DNA of 64,000 bases from Siphonodentalium dalli (GCA_032622095.1 CP136065.1:63719094-63783093); one strand, 5' to 3'. Numbered from the stretch's first letter, positions 12,545 through 24,704 are shown. Program-made: numbers and translations. The notes: generated from the letters alone by a model not told the origin.

Positions 12545-12975
12545 AAATGGTAATACATCGTCGGCGAGATGTATAAAGCGTGTTTATTATACACATGTCT
12601 ATCCAGGTGGTGTACACTAATGGCGAGATGAACACAGCTTGTGTATTTATTATACACATGTTTATACAGGCGATATACACTAATGACGAGATGTACAAAG
12701 CTTGTGTATTATACGCATGTGTATCCGGGGATATATACACGCGGCGAGATATAGGAAGGTTGTGTATTATACACATGTGTATCCGGGGGTATAAACTCGA
12801 CGATATATACGAAGGTTGTGTATTATACGCATGTGTATCCGGAGATATACACGCGGCGAGATATGGGAAGGTTGTGTATTATACACCTGTGTAGTCAGGG
12901 GATATATACGCGGCGCGATATATGAAAGTTGTGTATTATACACATGTATATCCAGTGGATATACACAAGCAAAAC
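12545..12975. repeat. Minisatellite, about 57-bp unit, roughly seven copies
   Basis: TGTGTATTATAC recurs at about 12703, 12761, 12817, 12873 and 12930 (spacing 56-58 bp), with ATGTGTATCCGG and GATATACACGCGGCGAGATAT between. Open frames on both strands here follow the repeat and are not taken as genes. Confidence 0.88.
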
Positions 12976-12979
12976 TCGT

Positions 12980-14930
12980 TCATCTTTTTCAACGGGCCCA
13001 TGATCTGGGAAAAAAATGACTAACTTCGGGTTACTCACAAGCAGGGGCGCCAGAAGAGGGGGGCAGAGGGGGCAGCTGACCGATTTCAGAATAATTATTC
13101 TCTATATAGATATACTGAATATACTCACGAGGTGTCTTGCCTCAATGCAGCAGGTAAGATCAACCAACAAAGCCTTGTATCCGAAACTATACGGCAAGAT
13201 ACCCTATAAGGAGACTTGTCTGAGTCTATACAGCTTATATGAGTTCATATTGAATGGGATGGGGTGTTGAAAGAAAATAACCGGTGTACTCAAAAAAAAT
13301 AATCCCTGCCTGCCTGTCTGGATAATTTTCCCAATGTTATTGGAAACCGAGAAGGTTTTTGTTTTGGCCTTATTGATGATTGTGCGGATTTACGAGATTA
13401 ATGTGTAATACGAATAATGTTAATTGCAAGCCTCGAGTGTTTTTTTATTTTGTTTTGGCTGCACCTGTCCCATATATGCCTAGATTATAGTTTGAACGCA
13501 ATAAAAGTTTTAAGTGCCCTGGATATGAACAGCTTTGGTCCATATTTATATATAGAATGTCACTAAGACTTCTCATATTTTAGTTTGGAAATAGCTTCCA
13601 TTCTATTTGAGTTCCTAAAATCACAGATTCAAAAGAGATATATCGAAAGCCGATATATAATGTAGACTAGTCAATGATTTTTTTTGCTTTCTTGTTTGTT
13701 TGTTGTTTTTTAACTGAAAATTGGCTTGGGAGATGTTTTTAAATTTGGTGGTAAATCGGACAGGGCATCTTTAAGTGATGGTAATATTGGCGACACAGAA
13801 CACACAGATACACACATACACACATCAATAAAGCTCATAACTATCTGGTCTTAAAGTAACAGATTAGATGGAGATTCCCCATAGCATTATAATTCCGGAT
13901 TACCCAATTCCTTCGAGAAGCAAAGATGATATTACGTGCAAAAAGTTAAAACTTGCTGCATGCATGGTCAGCATAATTCATCGCGATTGAGTCTGTTATA
14001 CACCGTGCTTGCCAACTCCAGCGAACCAGAATGCGAATATGTGCTTTATTAGAATCGTTAAATTGGATTTCAACTGCAAGAAGTAATTGAAAGCATTATC
14101 CATTGTTATGCCACTAGTATAACGTCTGAAATTTTATTTAACGAACATCTCCATTCGAATTAATGTCTGTGCCAAGCCGTGTTCATCCTCTGTGGGTTGC
14201 GTAATATACGTGTGAGTTCCCGTATGTTCGGCGAACAAATGTAGCAATCTATTGCAACCAGACTCTATTATTCTCACATAAAACGCGAACAGGTTGTATC
14301 CCGCGAGATAGTACTATCGTACTTAACCGAAGTGCGGTTATTCTGGTGTTAATTCAACCACAAGGTGCTCTTCTTCCATGTTCATAATCGCATCACTGTC
14401 GATTTGCAATATCAAAACTTCCACCTGGAACCCATACCAGAGTGTTTCATTTGCTGAAACACAGCACTTGTCATACTCGATACAGAATTTAGAGAGCAGT
14501 GGTCTTAAACGAGGTTTCTATGCATTGCATTGAAACCGCAAGATAACTTCAAGAAATGAAAAATAATAATATATATGTATCGGTATATATTGTTGGGAAA
14601 TAACCCTGTATATTGATAATATTAAATCATCTGTGTTCTTTTAAAACAAGTCGTGAAAAACTTTGTGTAGGTTTAGCTAGTCGACAGCAAACCCTGGAAC
14701 GATCTTGACCATCGTTTTGTCCGTATTATGTACGAATGTCACCGTTTCAAATAAACCGAGCATAAATGTTGGGCAATGATATAAGCGTGATTGTTCAGGT
14801 AACATTCATCGCTTTATTTTTCCCACCACTCATATAGAATATTGCAGTTTTGAAGTTATAGTTAAACCTTCGAGTCTCTCATTAACTACTTAACTACTGT
14901 GTGTACTAAATACTCATTGACGGTTAGTAC
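12980..14930. other. No gene or repeat recognised
   Basis: AT-rich unique-looking DNA, with a short ACACATACACACA run near 13800. Confidence 0.5.
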
Positions 14931-14934
14931 CCTT

Positions 14935-15001
14935 GGGAAATCTTCAGATAATATGCTGAACAATAGGTCGTTTGTTCAACGTATTATCTGAACATTTAAC
15001 A
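14935..15001. repeat. Fragment of MITE family A
   Basis: CTTCAGATAATATGCTGAAC and TTCAACGTATTATCTGAAC match the palindromic centre and 3' part of family A. Confidence 0.5.
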
Positions 15002-15265
15002 CCAATGACTTTTTCTGCACTTGTATTATCATTTCGTCTGGCTGTAATCTTCTCTTATATCATTTACGTCCTTTCAAATTAATAATATAGACCATGCCAA
15101 TGTATACGTTTATAACTGAACGGGAGAATCCATTTTGTATAGGACGGGTTAACTATTTTCGTTCAGAAGAAAGCATGAAATGCGCTTCATTTGGACTTTG
15201 TTTGATGCTTTCTTCTGCCCCCTGAAACCAGCCTGGTTTTTACATTTATTTCTCAATGTAACAAT

Positions 15266-15778
15266 CACTCTTAGAAAAAATATGTACAAATTCTACACTT
15301 TGTTACATTTTATCTTAAACAGAATTGTGTAGAAATAAAACGTGACATACGAGTCGGTGGAATTTTCTCAACATTGAATATGAGTGATTACATGAGTATA
15401 GTATAGTTAGTAGATGAGTTATGTTCTATTTGAGACATAAACCTCGTAAAAACTACCATATTAAAAATCTGGCAGCATCTTTAAAAATATGTGATACAAA
15501 ATTACGCGTTGTTCTGTTTTGACACGAACACAGTGTATAACACATTTTAAAGCTGCTGCCATTGTTTTGTTCTGTGATAACCTTTACTAGTTGTGTGTCT
15601 CCAAAAGAACACATCTCATCTAGTATATAATATGATAAACTCACATATTCACTCATATTCAACTTTATGGAAATTCCACCGACACATATAGTCATGTGTC
15701 ATTTCTACACAATTGTGTTTAAGATGAAATGTAACACATGTTGTCTAGAATTCATACACATTTGTTATAAGAGTGTTC
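15266..15778. mobile_element. Foldback MITE just upstream of the first Ig exon
   Basis: Left arm about 15266-15450 and right arm about 15580-15778 are inverted copies. Shared blocks include CACTCTTA, GTTACATTT-ATCTTAAACA, AATTGTGTAGAAAT, GTCGGTGGAATTT, TTGAATATGAGTGA and AGATGAG-T-TGTTCT-TTTG. The loop is about 130 bp. The right end lies about 65 bp before the exon at 15844. No clear TSD was seen. Confidence 0.8.
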
Positions 15779-15796
15779 GCTCTATATTTGGCGTAA

Positions 15797-15843
15797 TCTA
15801 ATGATTGACTGTTGTCTAATGATTGACTGTTATCTAATTTCAG
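15797..15843 (+). promoter_or_regulatory. Duplicated 18-bp motif spanning the branch-point region of a 3' splice site
   Basis: TCTAATGATTGACTGTT occurs at 15797 and 15815, and TCTAATTTCAG follows at 15833. Each copy carries branch-point-like CTAAT/TTGAC sequences, so the acceptor at 15843 has two or three candidate branch points. The polypyrimidine tract is weak. Confidence 0.6.
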
Positions 15844-16012
15844 CGAAAGCACCATCAATACGAAAATTAAAAGGTCGAACAATATCACAAGGTCGGAGGT
15901 TATCGTTACGATGTGAGGTAAAGCCGCCCAAGTTGAAACCTCCGGCTAAAATTCGATGGGAGTTTAACAATCAACTTATCACAGACCGCCGGATCAGCAT
16001 AACTCCCACCAA
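15844..16012 (+). CDS. Internal exon: first half of Ig domain 1, neuregulin/vein-like secreted or membrane growth factor
   Basis: Exon bounded by a TTTCAG acceptor (AG ends at 15843) and a GTGAGT donor at 16013; phase 1 in, phase 2 out. It encodes residues 1-57 of the visible protein. The first Ig cysteine is C24 (LRCEV) and the core tryptophan is W39 (IRWEF). The stretch is strongly basic (RKLKGR, GRR, KPPKLKPP), as in the heparan-sulfate-binding Ig domains of vertebrate neuregulins. The frame joins without a stop to the exon at 24705, which supplies the second cysteine. The AG is preceded by a duplicated 18-bp motif. An in-frame ATG at 15801 lies upstream of the acceptor and is taken as intronic, because the acceptor is good and phase 1 is usual at Ig-domain borders. 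Exon structure is well supported; the family name is inferred from the whole Ig-Ig-EGF chain. Confidence 0.85.
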
Positions 16013-16949
16013 GTGAGTAACACAACTTTTGATTTGTTCTTATTTCCGTAAAATGGGATGAATATATAAGGACACATTTTCAACTGCCTGTGAAAAATCT
16101 CTACTTGTGTTTCTGTTACATGGGTGTTTCTTACTTTTATTTGTGTTTCCATGGATACGGGCTACATGGTACGGAAACGTCGTTGGTAGTATACATCTAT
16201 ATAAACATTCGCGAGATCTATAATCTGTCCAAAAGCGAGCTACCAAAATGTTAGCTAAACTCTGGACTATATCATAATCGACTTGTGATGTGTTGTTTCA
16301 TGTCTCTCAGATACAGGCGAAATCGGGGAGATATGATAGAAGTGTACAAGCTAACAAACGGATTCTAGAACATAGACAGATGTGTAATTTTTTAAGAAGC
16401 ACTTCACAAAGGAACACGTGGATATAAAAATAAGATGCAAAAGCACATAATTGTCAAAGGACAACGTTTTCATAGTTTTTTCCTCTCTCTCCCCTTCTCT
16501 CTCTATGTGCGTGTCTCTCTATTTCGTTATCTCAAGCTTTCTATATCTCCCGGAACAGTTTTAGTCTGGAACCTTGGATACATACATCAACTCTCAGAAT
16601 CAATAAACATAAAATTGTCCACTAACTTCCAGAAATATTAAGTTATTAAGCAATCAAGACTGATTGATAGTATTATTCGAAATGATTGCTGTCCACGCAA
16701 TAAACAACGTGATGACTCTATTAAACGGGGTATTTTCTAAAGGGGACAAAGTTTTCCCCATCGATCAGGCAATCATCATTCAACAAGTTGACGCATGGCC
16801 GATTTAATGAGGTCAAAAGCCATGGGTGATAGTACATTACCGGAGAGGAGCTAATCAGTGAATAAGATTGAACGGAATTTTATTGGCCAATAAAAGAAGA
16901 TGACCAATCCTGGGACATGGAACTACCAACTGGTTGGTCGCTATGTCAA

Positions 16950-17140
16950 GAGAAATGGGGCGGATATAATGGAGATGAAGCACTAAGAAAACACAGCGTT
17001 TTGGCGTGCCGATGAATTTATTGGTCGTTGATACGTTTTCGATGGTTGCGTTCTTGAAATCGCATCCTGTTATTTTATAGAAGGAAATCACTCTCGATAT
17101 AACGATGACTTGCCCCTCATAGACGGCTTTTAAAGTTATG
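16950..17140. repeat. Direct repeat, copy 1 of 2 (about 170-190 bp)
   Basis: Shares GGAGA-GAAGCAC, GA-TT-TTGGTC, GTTTTCGATGGTT, ATATAACGATG and TGCCCCTCATAGAC with 17530-17690. A family D MITE lies between the copies. A minus-strand frame through this copy (16855-17223) is open but not conserved in the second copy. Confidence 0.6.
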
Positions 17141-17211
17141 CGGAGAATCCCACTTGCGTGATCGAGCTGGGATAAACCAACTCCAAGTTGATATGGGAGA
17201 TCTAGGAAAAG

Positions 17212-17505
17212 ATTGAAGATCACCAGTTGAAGTTAGTGATGTTCACCCATTAGTCACCTGGATTATGCATTTTATCTTCTGCAAATTATGGGATATATAT
17301 AAACTGAACAGAAGGGGAAAAGTAACTAAAATCAATGTAAATTTGATACTATCGATAATTCCCAGAAGATTAGGCCTAAACAGAATCAGGTCCACAGAGG
17401 GTGAATTTGGTGGCGCTAGCCCGCTGAGTGGGATAGCATCACTAATTCACCCCCCATGTGGACCTCATTCTGTAAATATAAGATACACTATTTCCAGACT
17501 TCACC
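17212..17505. mobile_element. hAT-like MITE family D, copy D2, 5'-truncated
   Basis: Starts in the family's interior (AGTTAGTGATGTTCACCC), contains GATTATGCATTTTATCTTCT and ends with an inverted pair of GTCCACAGAGGGTGAATTTG-type blocks and ACTATTTCCAGACTT. No matching left terminus. Confidence 0.65.
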
Positions 17506-17529
17506 CTATCCCCTGAATCCTGAAAGAAA

Positions 17530-17690
17530 TAGGACCGGATATTATGGAGACGGAGCACCAGGTGTATACAGAGAATTTGGTGTTGAGACGAATTTGTTGG
17601 TCATTAATATGTTTTCGATGGTTCGATGGAATGACAACACTCCCGATATAACGATGTCCTGCCCCTCATAGACAGATTTTAATCACATGA
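17530..17690. repeat. Direct repeat, copy 2 of 2
   Basis: Diverged copy of 16950-17140 on the other side of MITE D2. Confidence 0.6.
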
Positions 17691-18408
17691 GAATCATTTG
17701 GTCACATGGAAAGGTAATACAGACATCACTATTGTTCCTGTTACAAACCTTTATGCCTGACATCATATTCATGCTAAAACAATATGGCAACCGTTACATG
17801 TTAGCCAAGCACATATTTTCTTTCATGGTCTTCTAAAGTAAATCAGTTTCTTCGATTTATCGATGTTCATCCAATGGCTAGCCTCAATAGATGTACTTAC
17901 ACCGTCTGGACTAACCCCGAAGAGGCACATCTCATGCTCTGTCCACAAATACATGTTTGTTGTGAATCACTATACTATGATCACAACGAATTCCTATTTG
18001 GGTATAGCTGTTCGATGTCCGATGCGGTCTGACGATAAACGTTCCAATTACCATTAACAACACTTCTCCACGTTGCTACAACATTTATCTGACATATCTT
18101 GTCGAGTCCGTATAGCTTATCAATACACAATTTACACATTGCAAGGATTACTCTGTAAAGCTGGTTTGTCATAGCCGTTTTGCGAGACAGTTATCGTTTA
18201 TTGCATGATAAATTAGAGTTATTTCTAACATTTGACTGATATCGGCGCCTGGTTCCTGTGTGTTATGTAACTGTTAATGTGTACGCGCTGATAAAATGCA
18301 TTTCTAGATCCTATCGTTGTTTCACAGCATTTCGTTAAAGCTCCACCGGCGTTGCTATTCTCTCTTGCGTAGCTTCATAAGATGTGGAAAATTATCAACA
18401 CATTCCCC

Positions 18409-18797
18409 AAGCTTGCAAATAGTGTGCCTGTCATTTGCAGAATGAGGTCCACAGAGGGTGAATTTAGTGATGCATAACCGAATTCACCATCTGTGGACCT
18501 CATTCTGCTTAGGCCTCATCTTCTGTGAATTATCTATAGTCTCAAATTAACATTGTTTTAGTTACTTTTTCCCTCCTGGGAAGTTTCTATATCTCATAAT
18601 TTGCAGAAGATAAAATGCATAATTCAGGGTGAACATCACCAACTTCAACGGGAACTTCAATCATAGCCTATGTCTCCCGTAGCAGTTGAGGACTAAGCAA
18701 AATGAGGTTCACAGAGGGCGAGTTTTGTGATGCTTGCCCGCCGTCACTAAATTCACCCTATGGGGACCCCATTATGCAAATAACAGACACCAAAATC
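18409..18797. mobile_element. hAT-like MITE family D, copy D3
   Basis: Begins CAAGCTTGCAAATAGTGTG and carries GCAGAATGAGGTCCACAGAG with its complement, then an interior in the opposite orientation to D7 and a second inverted pair at 18700-18780. The right terminus is decayed. Confidence 0.65.
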
Positions 18798-18927
18798 TTA
18801 GAATAAATTTTGGGATGTCAATTTGGGTTCTCAATCGTTTTTTAATAGAAATTCTAGGATGTAATTTTGAAAAGGACACACTCTGCTCATGTTTTCGATA
18901 ATCAATACAGGGCATGTGCACCGAGCA

Positions 18928-19085
18928 ATTTAAATATGTTGCTGCTGTATACCCGATGGTATCTGTCAGATAACATATCATTACACATAGGATCTACGAC
19001 ATTTATCGATGAATGTCGTAGATCCTAGGTGTAATGATATGTTATCCGACAGATAACATCGGGTATACAGCGGCAACATTTAAAT
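18928..19085. repeat. Near-perfect palindrome, 158 bp
   Basis: ATTTAAATATGTTGCTGCTG...GATCTACGACATT is mirrored by AATGTCGTAGATC...CAGCGGCAACATTTAAAT around TATCGATG at about 19006. Probably a palindromic MITE. Confidence 0.85.
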
Positions 19086-19729
19086 CACACGCGAATGGGC
19101 GCAGTTCAGATGGACAATTGTTCGTCGATATTTGCATATAGTTTGTGAATTATTGATACATGACCTTATAGAAGAGGGTACTAAGACACAATGCCCCGCA
19201 TCGACGGACCTATTCTATGGAAATTGACGCAGCCAAGATGATAATCTGGTCGAGACATTCGTCTGTATAGTACGGCGATTTACTGTTTCTATTTCCCAAT
19301 AGGGCAGCGAGTATATCTTCAAGCACGGCCTTCGTGTATATATTGGTATGCTTTATTGCCAGACATGATTTAACTTATTACATGCAAACACATATATACA
19401 TATCTATAAATTTGGATTAGGATGCCAACAAGGGAGACTCAAGCCTTTGGAACGACAACTCTATATGCCACATAGTCCTTTAAGGTGGACCAAACATGCA
19501 TTGGCACTATATGGCTATATTTTTTTTACATAAAGGGAACAGTGCACAACCACATCGAGAAAGTAGGGGCTAGATCAATGTATTCTCTGTGTGAGACAAG
19601 ACGTGGCGAAAGTCATTCCCATTGCAATGAGAAGAAATGCAGAATATTAATGTTGTCGGATAATGGGATTGTATTGCATACATACGGCCGGGAACAATAA
19701 TGTGCAACGAGTTGTGGGGTAAACTGGAA

Positions 19730-20005
19730 TAAGCTCGTCTGTCCGTCCGTCCGTTCGTGGACACAATTTTGTCCGAGTTTTTATTCCTGCATTTTCGGTC
19801 AATGTTTTTAAAATTTGGCACAGTTATTTAGTACCATGGGAACATGTTCACCTGCGATTATGAAATATGTCCGACTGTTTTGTGGAGTTATTTCCCTTTT
19901 TAGGCTTAGAAAATGTTCTCAAGATGCATAATTTTGTCCGAGCTTATATTCCTACATCTGTTGGTCAATAACAGACAGTTGAAACCTTTCTTGGTAAACC
20001 AGCGG
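19730..20005. repeat. Dispersed repeat of molluscan style
   Basis: GTCTGTCCGTCCGTCCG followed by two diverged units of ATAATTTTGTCCGAG-TTAT-TTCCT and TTTGGCACAGTTATTTA. Repeats of this type are frequent in molluscan genomic DNA as far as I know. Confidence 0.45.
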
Positions 20006-20491
20006 GCGGACCAGGCTGGCAACATGTCAGTCTGCCATATCACACATTTACATACACTAGTTTGTTAAAACCTATGACATGCGCCAACAAGTGGGTCCCT
20101 ATATAAGCGGAAAACGACTAATCAAATAGTCAAATTTAGCCAGAGCCAATAACCTGGGCTACTCCTCTACCCGAAAAAGCACAACGCAGTAATAAGAATC
20201 GAAATTCCACTTATCCGCGGACGGCCACTAATATAGGTATTGTTTATTGTCATTCCGTTTGTGCTTGTTCTTCGTACCATATATCTTGGTTGGAAGATTA
20301 AACATATCTATCGAAAAATGGTGTTGAACGCTTATATCTTCTCAACAGTCATATGTATATGGGAACAGGATTCACAGTGAGCTATCAAAGATTGACACAT
20401 ATCACATTCGCTATCTTTTCTGGTTGAGTTATTTGTGTAGGGGAAGAATAGGATGTGATCACTTCGATGTTGATCATACATGTATTGCCGC

Positions 20492-20746
20492 CAATCCTTG
20501 AAATAGTGTGTCTGTCATTTGCAGAATGAGGTCCCCAGAAGGTGAATTTAGTGATTCTACCCCGCATAGCGGACTAGCATCACCAAATTCACCCTCTGGG
20601 GACCTCATCCTGCTTACACCTCAGAAGAATGAGGTTCCCAGAGGGTGAATTTGGTGATGCTAGCCCGCTATGCGGGGGTAGCATCACTAAATTCACCCTT
20701 TGGGGACCTCATTCTGCAAATGACAGACACACAATTTCAAGGCTTG
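20492..20746. mobile_element. hAT-like MITE family D, copy D4 (255 bp, compact)
   Basis: Perfect 8-bp direct repeats ATTGCCGC at 20484-20491 and 20747-20754. Ends are CAATCCTTGAAATAGTGTG and the inverted AATTTCAAGGCTTG. The body is two back-to-back hairpins of GAATGAGGT-CCCAGA...GGTGAATTT. Confidence 0.9.
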
Positions 20747-20994
20747 ATTGCCGCCGTTTTCAAGTAAATTATGACGTATGTTACCGGCCCCTTTTACAGC
20801 TAGGATAAGAACATTAGCCAAAGACCAAAATGTTCGAAGAGCTTGGCAAGTTTAGAATCGTATTGAGAATTAGACTCGTCCCTGCCTCATATGTGAAACA
20901 CTACGACTGTAACGTGCCATCCCATAACGACGAACAAAGCAGAGCTATGGCAAGTTTTATAGTCAGGAGAGCAGTAAAACTGAGAATGACATGA

Positions 20995-21115
20995 GTTGTC
21001 GAAAGGTACTATAAGTTATTGTGGTTAATTGAAGACAACATGGTGTGACATTGACGGCTTGGCTCCAAGTCGTCAATGTCACACTGTGTTACCACCAATC
21101 AACCATAACAATGTA
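20995..21115. repeat. Imperfect palindrome of about 120 bp
   Basis: TTATTGTGGTTAATTG...GTGTGACATTGACG pairs with CGTCAATGTCACAC...CAATCAACCATAACAA. Confidence 0.75.
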
Positions 21116-22196
21116 TATGTTCTTCCGGCAGTCATGACTATTCTTAGCAATTTGATATTTATTCCGGAAGAATGATTAGCACAAAATGTTGAAATCTCCT
21201 ATCGGCCTCTACAACGTTGTCATTATCATGATAAAAAGAGTCCAACGAGAAACGATTGAACGGTTGTATTTTTTACCTCGCTGTTGACGTCTCTATAGAC
21301 GAAAACATGGGATATAAGTACTGCGTGGCTCCCTGACAAGTCAAATAAGCTGTTTGTAAGGAGTTTGTTACATGAGCTCTGACAACTCTGTTTGCCGGGA
21401 CAACTCGGTTTGCCGGGACAACTCGGTCGCACTGTTACATACACGCCGAGACAATTCAGCCAGATCAACTCAGTTTTACGTGCAACACTAGCTGTCAATC
21501 TATCTGCCAATCACATCGTCAGCACGAGTTTCGCATTTGGTGCGGGGGGTCACCGAGTAACGTCATGCACTCACATCCGGGATGAGTGGCTGTTACCTGA
21601 GCCGAGTTGTCACGACTAGGCGGGACGGGTTATCCCAGCTTGCCGAGTTGGACCGTATAGTCCTGTTCATTAGTGCATGTATATGTTGTGTTCGCTGGTT
21701 TAAGTCAAAGGAAACTTGGTCTACACTTGTCTCCCTTGTGTGTAAGTAAAACTCAAAAGAGAGAGCTCGCGACATGAAAGGAAGTTGTTTGAAATCCTCA
21801 TAAAGCCGTCCTCGCCATTATCACGGTAAAACCAATCAGACAGAGAGACAAGAGAGCGACATTGTAATTACCACAATATATACGAAAAGCCCCAAAGACC
21901 GGACCAGCTTCAACCAGACAAATGACTTCCGGGAAGGTCTTCTAATACTTCTATCTTGCTTGAGTGGAATGGCCATGAAACAATAATGTCGTCTACCAAC
22001 CCTTTCTTCTTAACGTCTTATGAACTATAAAACTGCCCATGACTCCATAAATTATATTTCATTGCCTGGAATAGTTTCGTTTGTCTATACAGGTCTGACC
22101 TCAGCATGGAGACTGACCTGTGGACGACATTAACAGTGCAAAACTAAAAAATCCTCACCCCGCATTGGATTGTTCAGAAGGCGGATATATCCACCA

Positions 22197-22955
22197 TTTA
22201 TGTCCTGCACGAACACAACATATACATGTACTAATGGACATGGCTAGACTGTCTTTGGATTCTAACTTTGAATTTATACTTTCCAACGGCTCCCCATTGT
22301 AGACCAAAATTCGAAACTTTGGGAAACTTCATTAATCATTTGCATCGGCAATGAGTTGAACTGAACTGAATTGAATGTTATGACTGACACCCAAATGTTC
22401 CAACGGGTTAGAAATTCCCTATCTGACACATACCCTATATGGTCGCGATTCCTCTTTCCGCTAACCATGTCGACACAACTGAGATTCAACAATGCAATAA
22501 AAGATTTTAAAAAATCACGATTCCTGTCGCGTTCACGGGAATTCACACGGGATTACGCGTACTTTAATAGCACTCACACTCTCCCTATATTTGTAGTCTT
22601 TAGTACGACCAGTGTCATATCTTGTGGCTTACTTGGGTATAATTTACACCAGTAACATAGCTCCACCTCCATTTAACAATTCCTTTACTGAATGGATTCT
22701 CCCACTTAGTTATAGAAGTATACATTGGAGCGGTATTTTATTCATTTAGAGGGTTATTAAGCAGACGACAGACAGAAAAAAACAGACAAAACATGATGGA
22801 TCAGAATAATTCATATTTATTGGTGGACATTTTCAGATAATAAGTTCAATAAACAGTCTATGGTCGTTGGAAAGTATAAATTCTAAGTTAGAATAATCCA
22901 AAGACAGTCTATCCATGCTCATTAGTACATGTATATATTGTGTTCGTGCAGGACA
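22197..22955. mobile_element. Element with 100-bp inverted arms, possibly a foldback, interrupted by MITE A
   Basis: Left arm 22197-22295 (CGAACACAACATATACATGT...TTTATACTTTCCAACG) and right arm 22855-22955 are inverted copies. A family A fragment lies at 22672-22852 between them. Another short arm-like piece occurs at 21660-21695. Confidence 0.65.
22672..22852. mobile_element. MITE family A, copy A2 (5' part)
   Basis: TTCCTTTACTGAATGGATTCTCCCACTTAG, AGTATACATTGGAGCGG, AAGCAGACGACAGACAG and CAGATAATAAGTTCAA match family A. The 3' half is missing. Confidence 0.6.
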
Positions 22956-23020
22956 TAGACTTATTATGAACTTATAAGTGAAATCACTTGCTCTTCGGTA
23001 AATCTTAAATTCCGTTCCAG

Positions 23021-23251
23021 TTAACCGTTTGATGACGGGAGCTGCGAGCACCATTAGAGACCATGTGCCAGTGCATTCTCTTATATATGCCTCGCGTATA
23101 TAAGAGAATTCACTGACTTACAAGATCAAGGTAGATATTGTTAGGCCAATACATTATCTTATATATACGAGGCGACATATGATATATATGAGAATGCATT
23201 GGCACAGGGTTTTCGTAATAATCCAGGAAGCTCCAGTAATCAAATGGTTAA
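23021..23251. mobile_element. TTAA MITE, family B, copy B1
   Basis: TTAACCGTTTGATGACGGGAGC at the left; GGAAGCTCCAGTAATCAAATGGTTAA at the right in part. Two internal hairpins of TGCATTCTCTTATATATG type flank the CAAGATCAAGGTAGATATTG core shared by the family. Confidence 0.8.
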
Positions 23252-23578
23252 GAAGTATCACTCTAGTCGGGGAATTTCCAAAATAAAAATACCAACAATG
23301 CGGTTCCGAATCGCAGGTGTGACAACTTCCCTATAAACTAGTTAAAACGTCAACCTGAATACATACGAAGTAGGTTTCGCGAAGTATATATGGACAAACC
23401 GTACGTACACTCAAACTAACTAAAAGACACAATTTTGACCAAAACCTGCTCGCAATGTCGAAAGTTTACAAACGGTGCTACTCCAGAACTTTGACCTTTG
23501 TCTGTGGGTTGGGTATAATTTGGGGAATCGGACGGGGGTTGCCCTGAATCTGCCATGTTGTTCGCCAGGGAGTGATTT

Positions 23579-23648
23579 GGCTTATTATCTGAACATGTCC
23601 AAAAGTAACTACTCGTCCATGAGTATTTAGTATATAAAGACTTAACAT
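23579..23648. repeat. MITE family A, 3' fragment (A3)
   Basis: CTTATTATCTGAACATGTCC, ACTCGTCCATGAGTATTTAG and a terminal ACTTAAC match the family 3' end. Confidence 0.6.
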
Positions 23649-24704
23649 ACATTCGAATAAGCCGTTTCAGACATTGGCAATGGAATTGAATGGAAATATG
23701 AACGTTGTTATCCGATTGTCGTATTGTACACAAAAGCCACATAATCCCACAATATTTATTCTCGTGATTTTCTCTTTGAAAAACGATAGCCTTTTCATGG
23801 CAAGCTTCTGTGTTTCTCGTGTTTTCTTTGCGGCTTTGGTCCTTTGTGTGACAGAATCACTCTGTATACTCAGTGCTTTTCTCAGATTTGATCAACAGGC
23901 CACTATCTAGATCGAATTATTCCCTTATTCGATTATGGACGACGCTAGACAATCATAACATCATTACCCATAAATCGTCAGATATCTCGCAGGGTGTTTG
24001 GAGAGCTATTCAATAATGTGAGATTCCATCAAACATTGTGGAAATTAAATCGAGCCGCACTGTCTATGTGTGTCTATATGGGTATCGATTACATCACTAT
24101 ACTATACTAGTTTTTGTGCGTACAACAAAGTGGGAATACGTATATATACGAATACGTATATATGCAATCGAGGCTGGCTTTTAAAATTAACCTTGTGCAT
24201 GGGAACAGTGTTCTCAGTAAATATACCAATTGAGTTGACATGAATAACTGCTATAAAAAGTACATGGTCTGAACTAGTAAAAGGGTGGAACGGCAATTTT
24301 ATTGAGTTCAATATACTACTTCAAGAATCTCAACATTATGTTAGGTGTGTGCAAGAAAATTGTGAGAAGCCATTACAATGAACTCTTACACCAAGGAACT
24401 AGCCAAATATTGGTCAGTCCACTCAAGCTGGGAGCAATCAACCATAATAGGCCACAGTGATAGAGATAGCTGGTAAGCTTGGAATTTGGCTATGGGCTTA
24501 TGACTTTAAAAAGTGAGGCAAAATAGATGTTCATCATTTTTAGCAATTAATTATCTCTGAATGTGTTTGAATACCCTAACTGAGACATTGTTGGATGTGA
24601 CGAAGTAATCCCACTTTAAACGCGATAACGACACTGATCCCCTTATATTTTAGAGATGTTTACTTTCTAAATAAATGATGACATTGCGTTCTTGTGTCTT
24701 TCAG

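Larger units (their letters stand above)
16013..24704 (+). other. Intron inside Ig domain 1 (8.7 kb)
   Basis: Phase-2 intron, GT at 16013 and AG ending at 24704. It contains hAT-like MITEs, a diverged 170-bp direct duplication, palindromes and one TTAA MITE, listed separately. I saw no exon-like sequence in the parts not covered by repeats (16270-16950, 17700-18400, 19100-19700, 20760-20980, 21120-22190). Confidence 0.8.

Noticed and set aside
15801-15843. ATG at 15801 as a start codon for the Ig protein
   Set aside because: It lies in the duplicated motif upstream of a good acceptor; phase 1 joining and the absence of a signal peptide argue for an internal exon.
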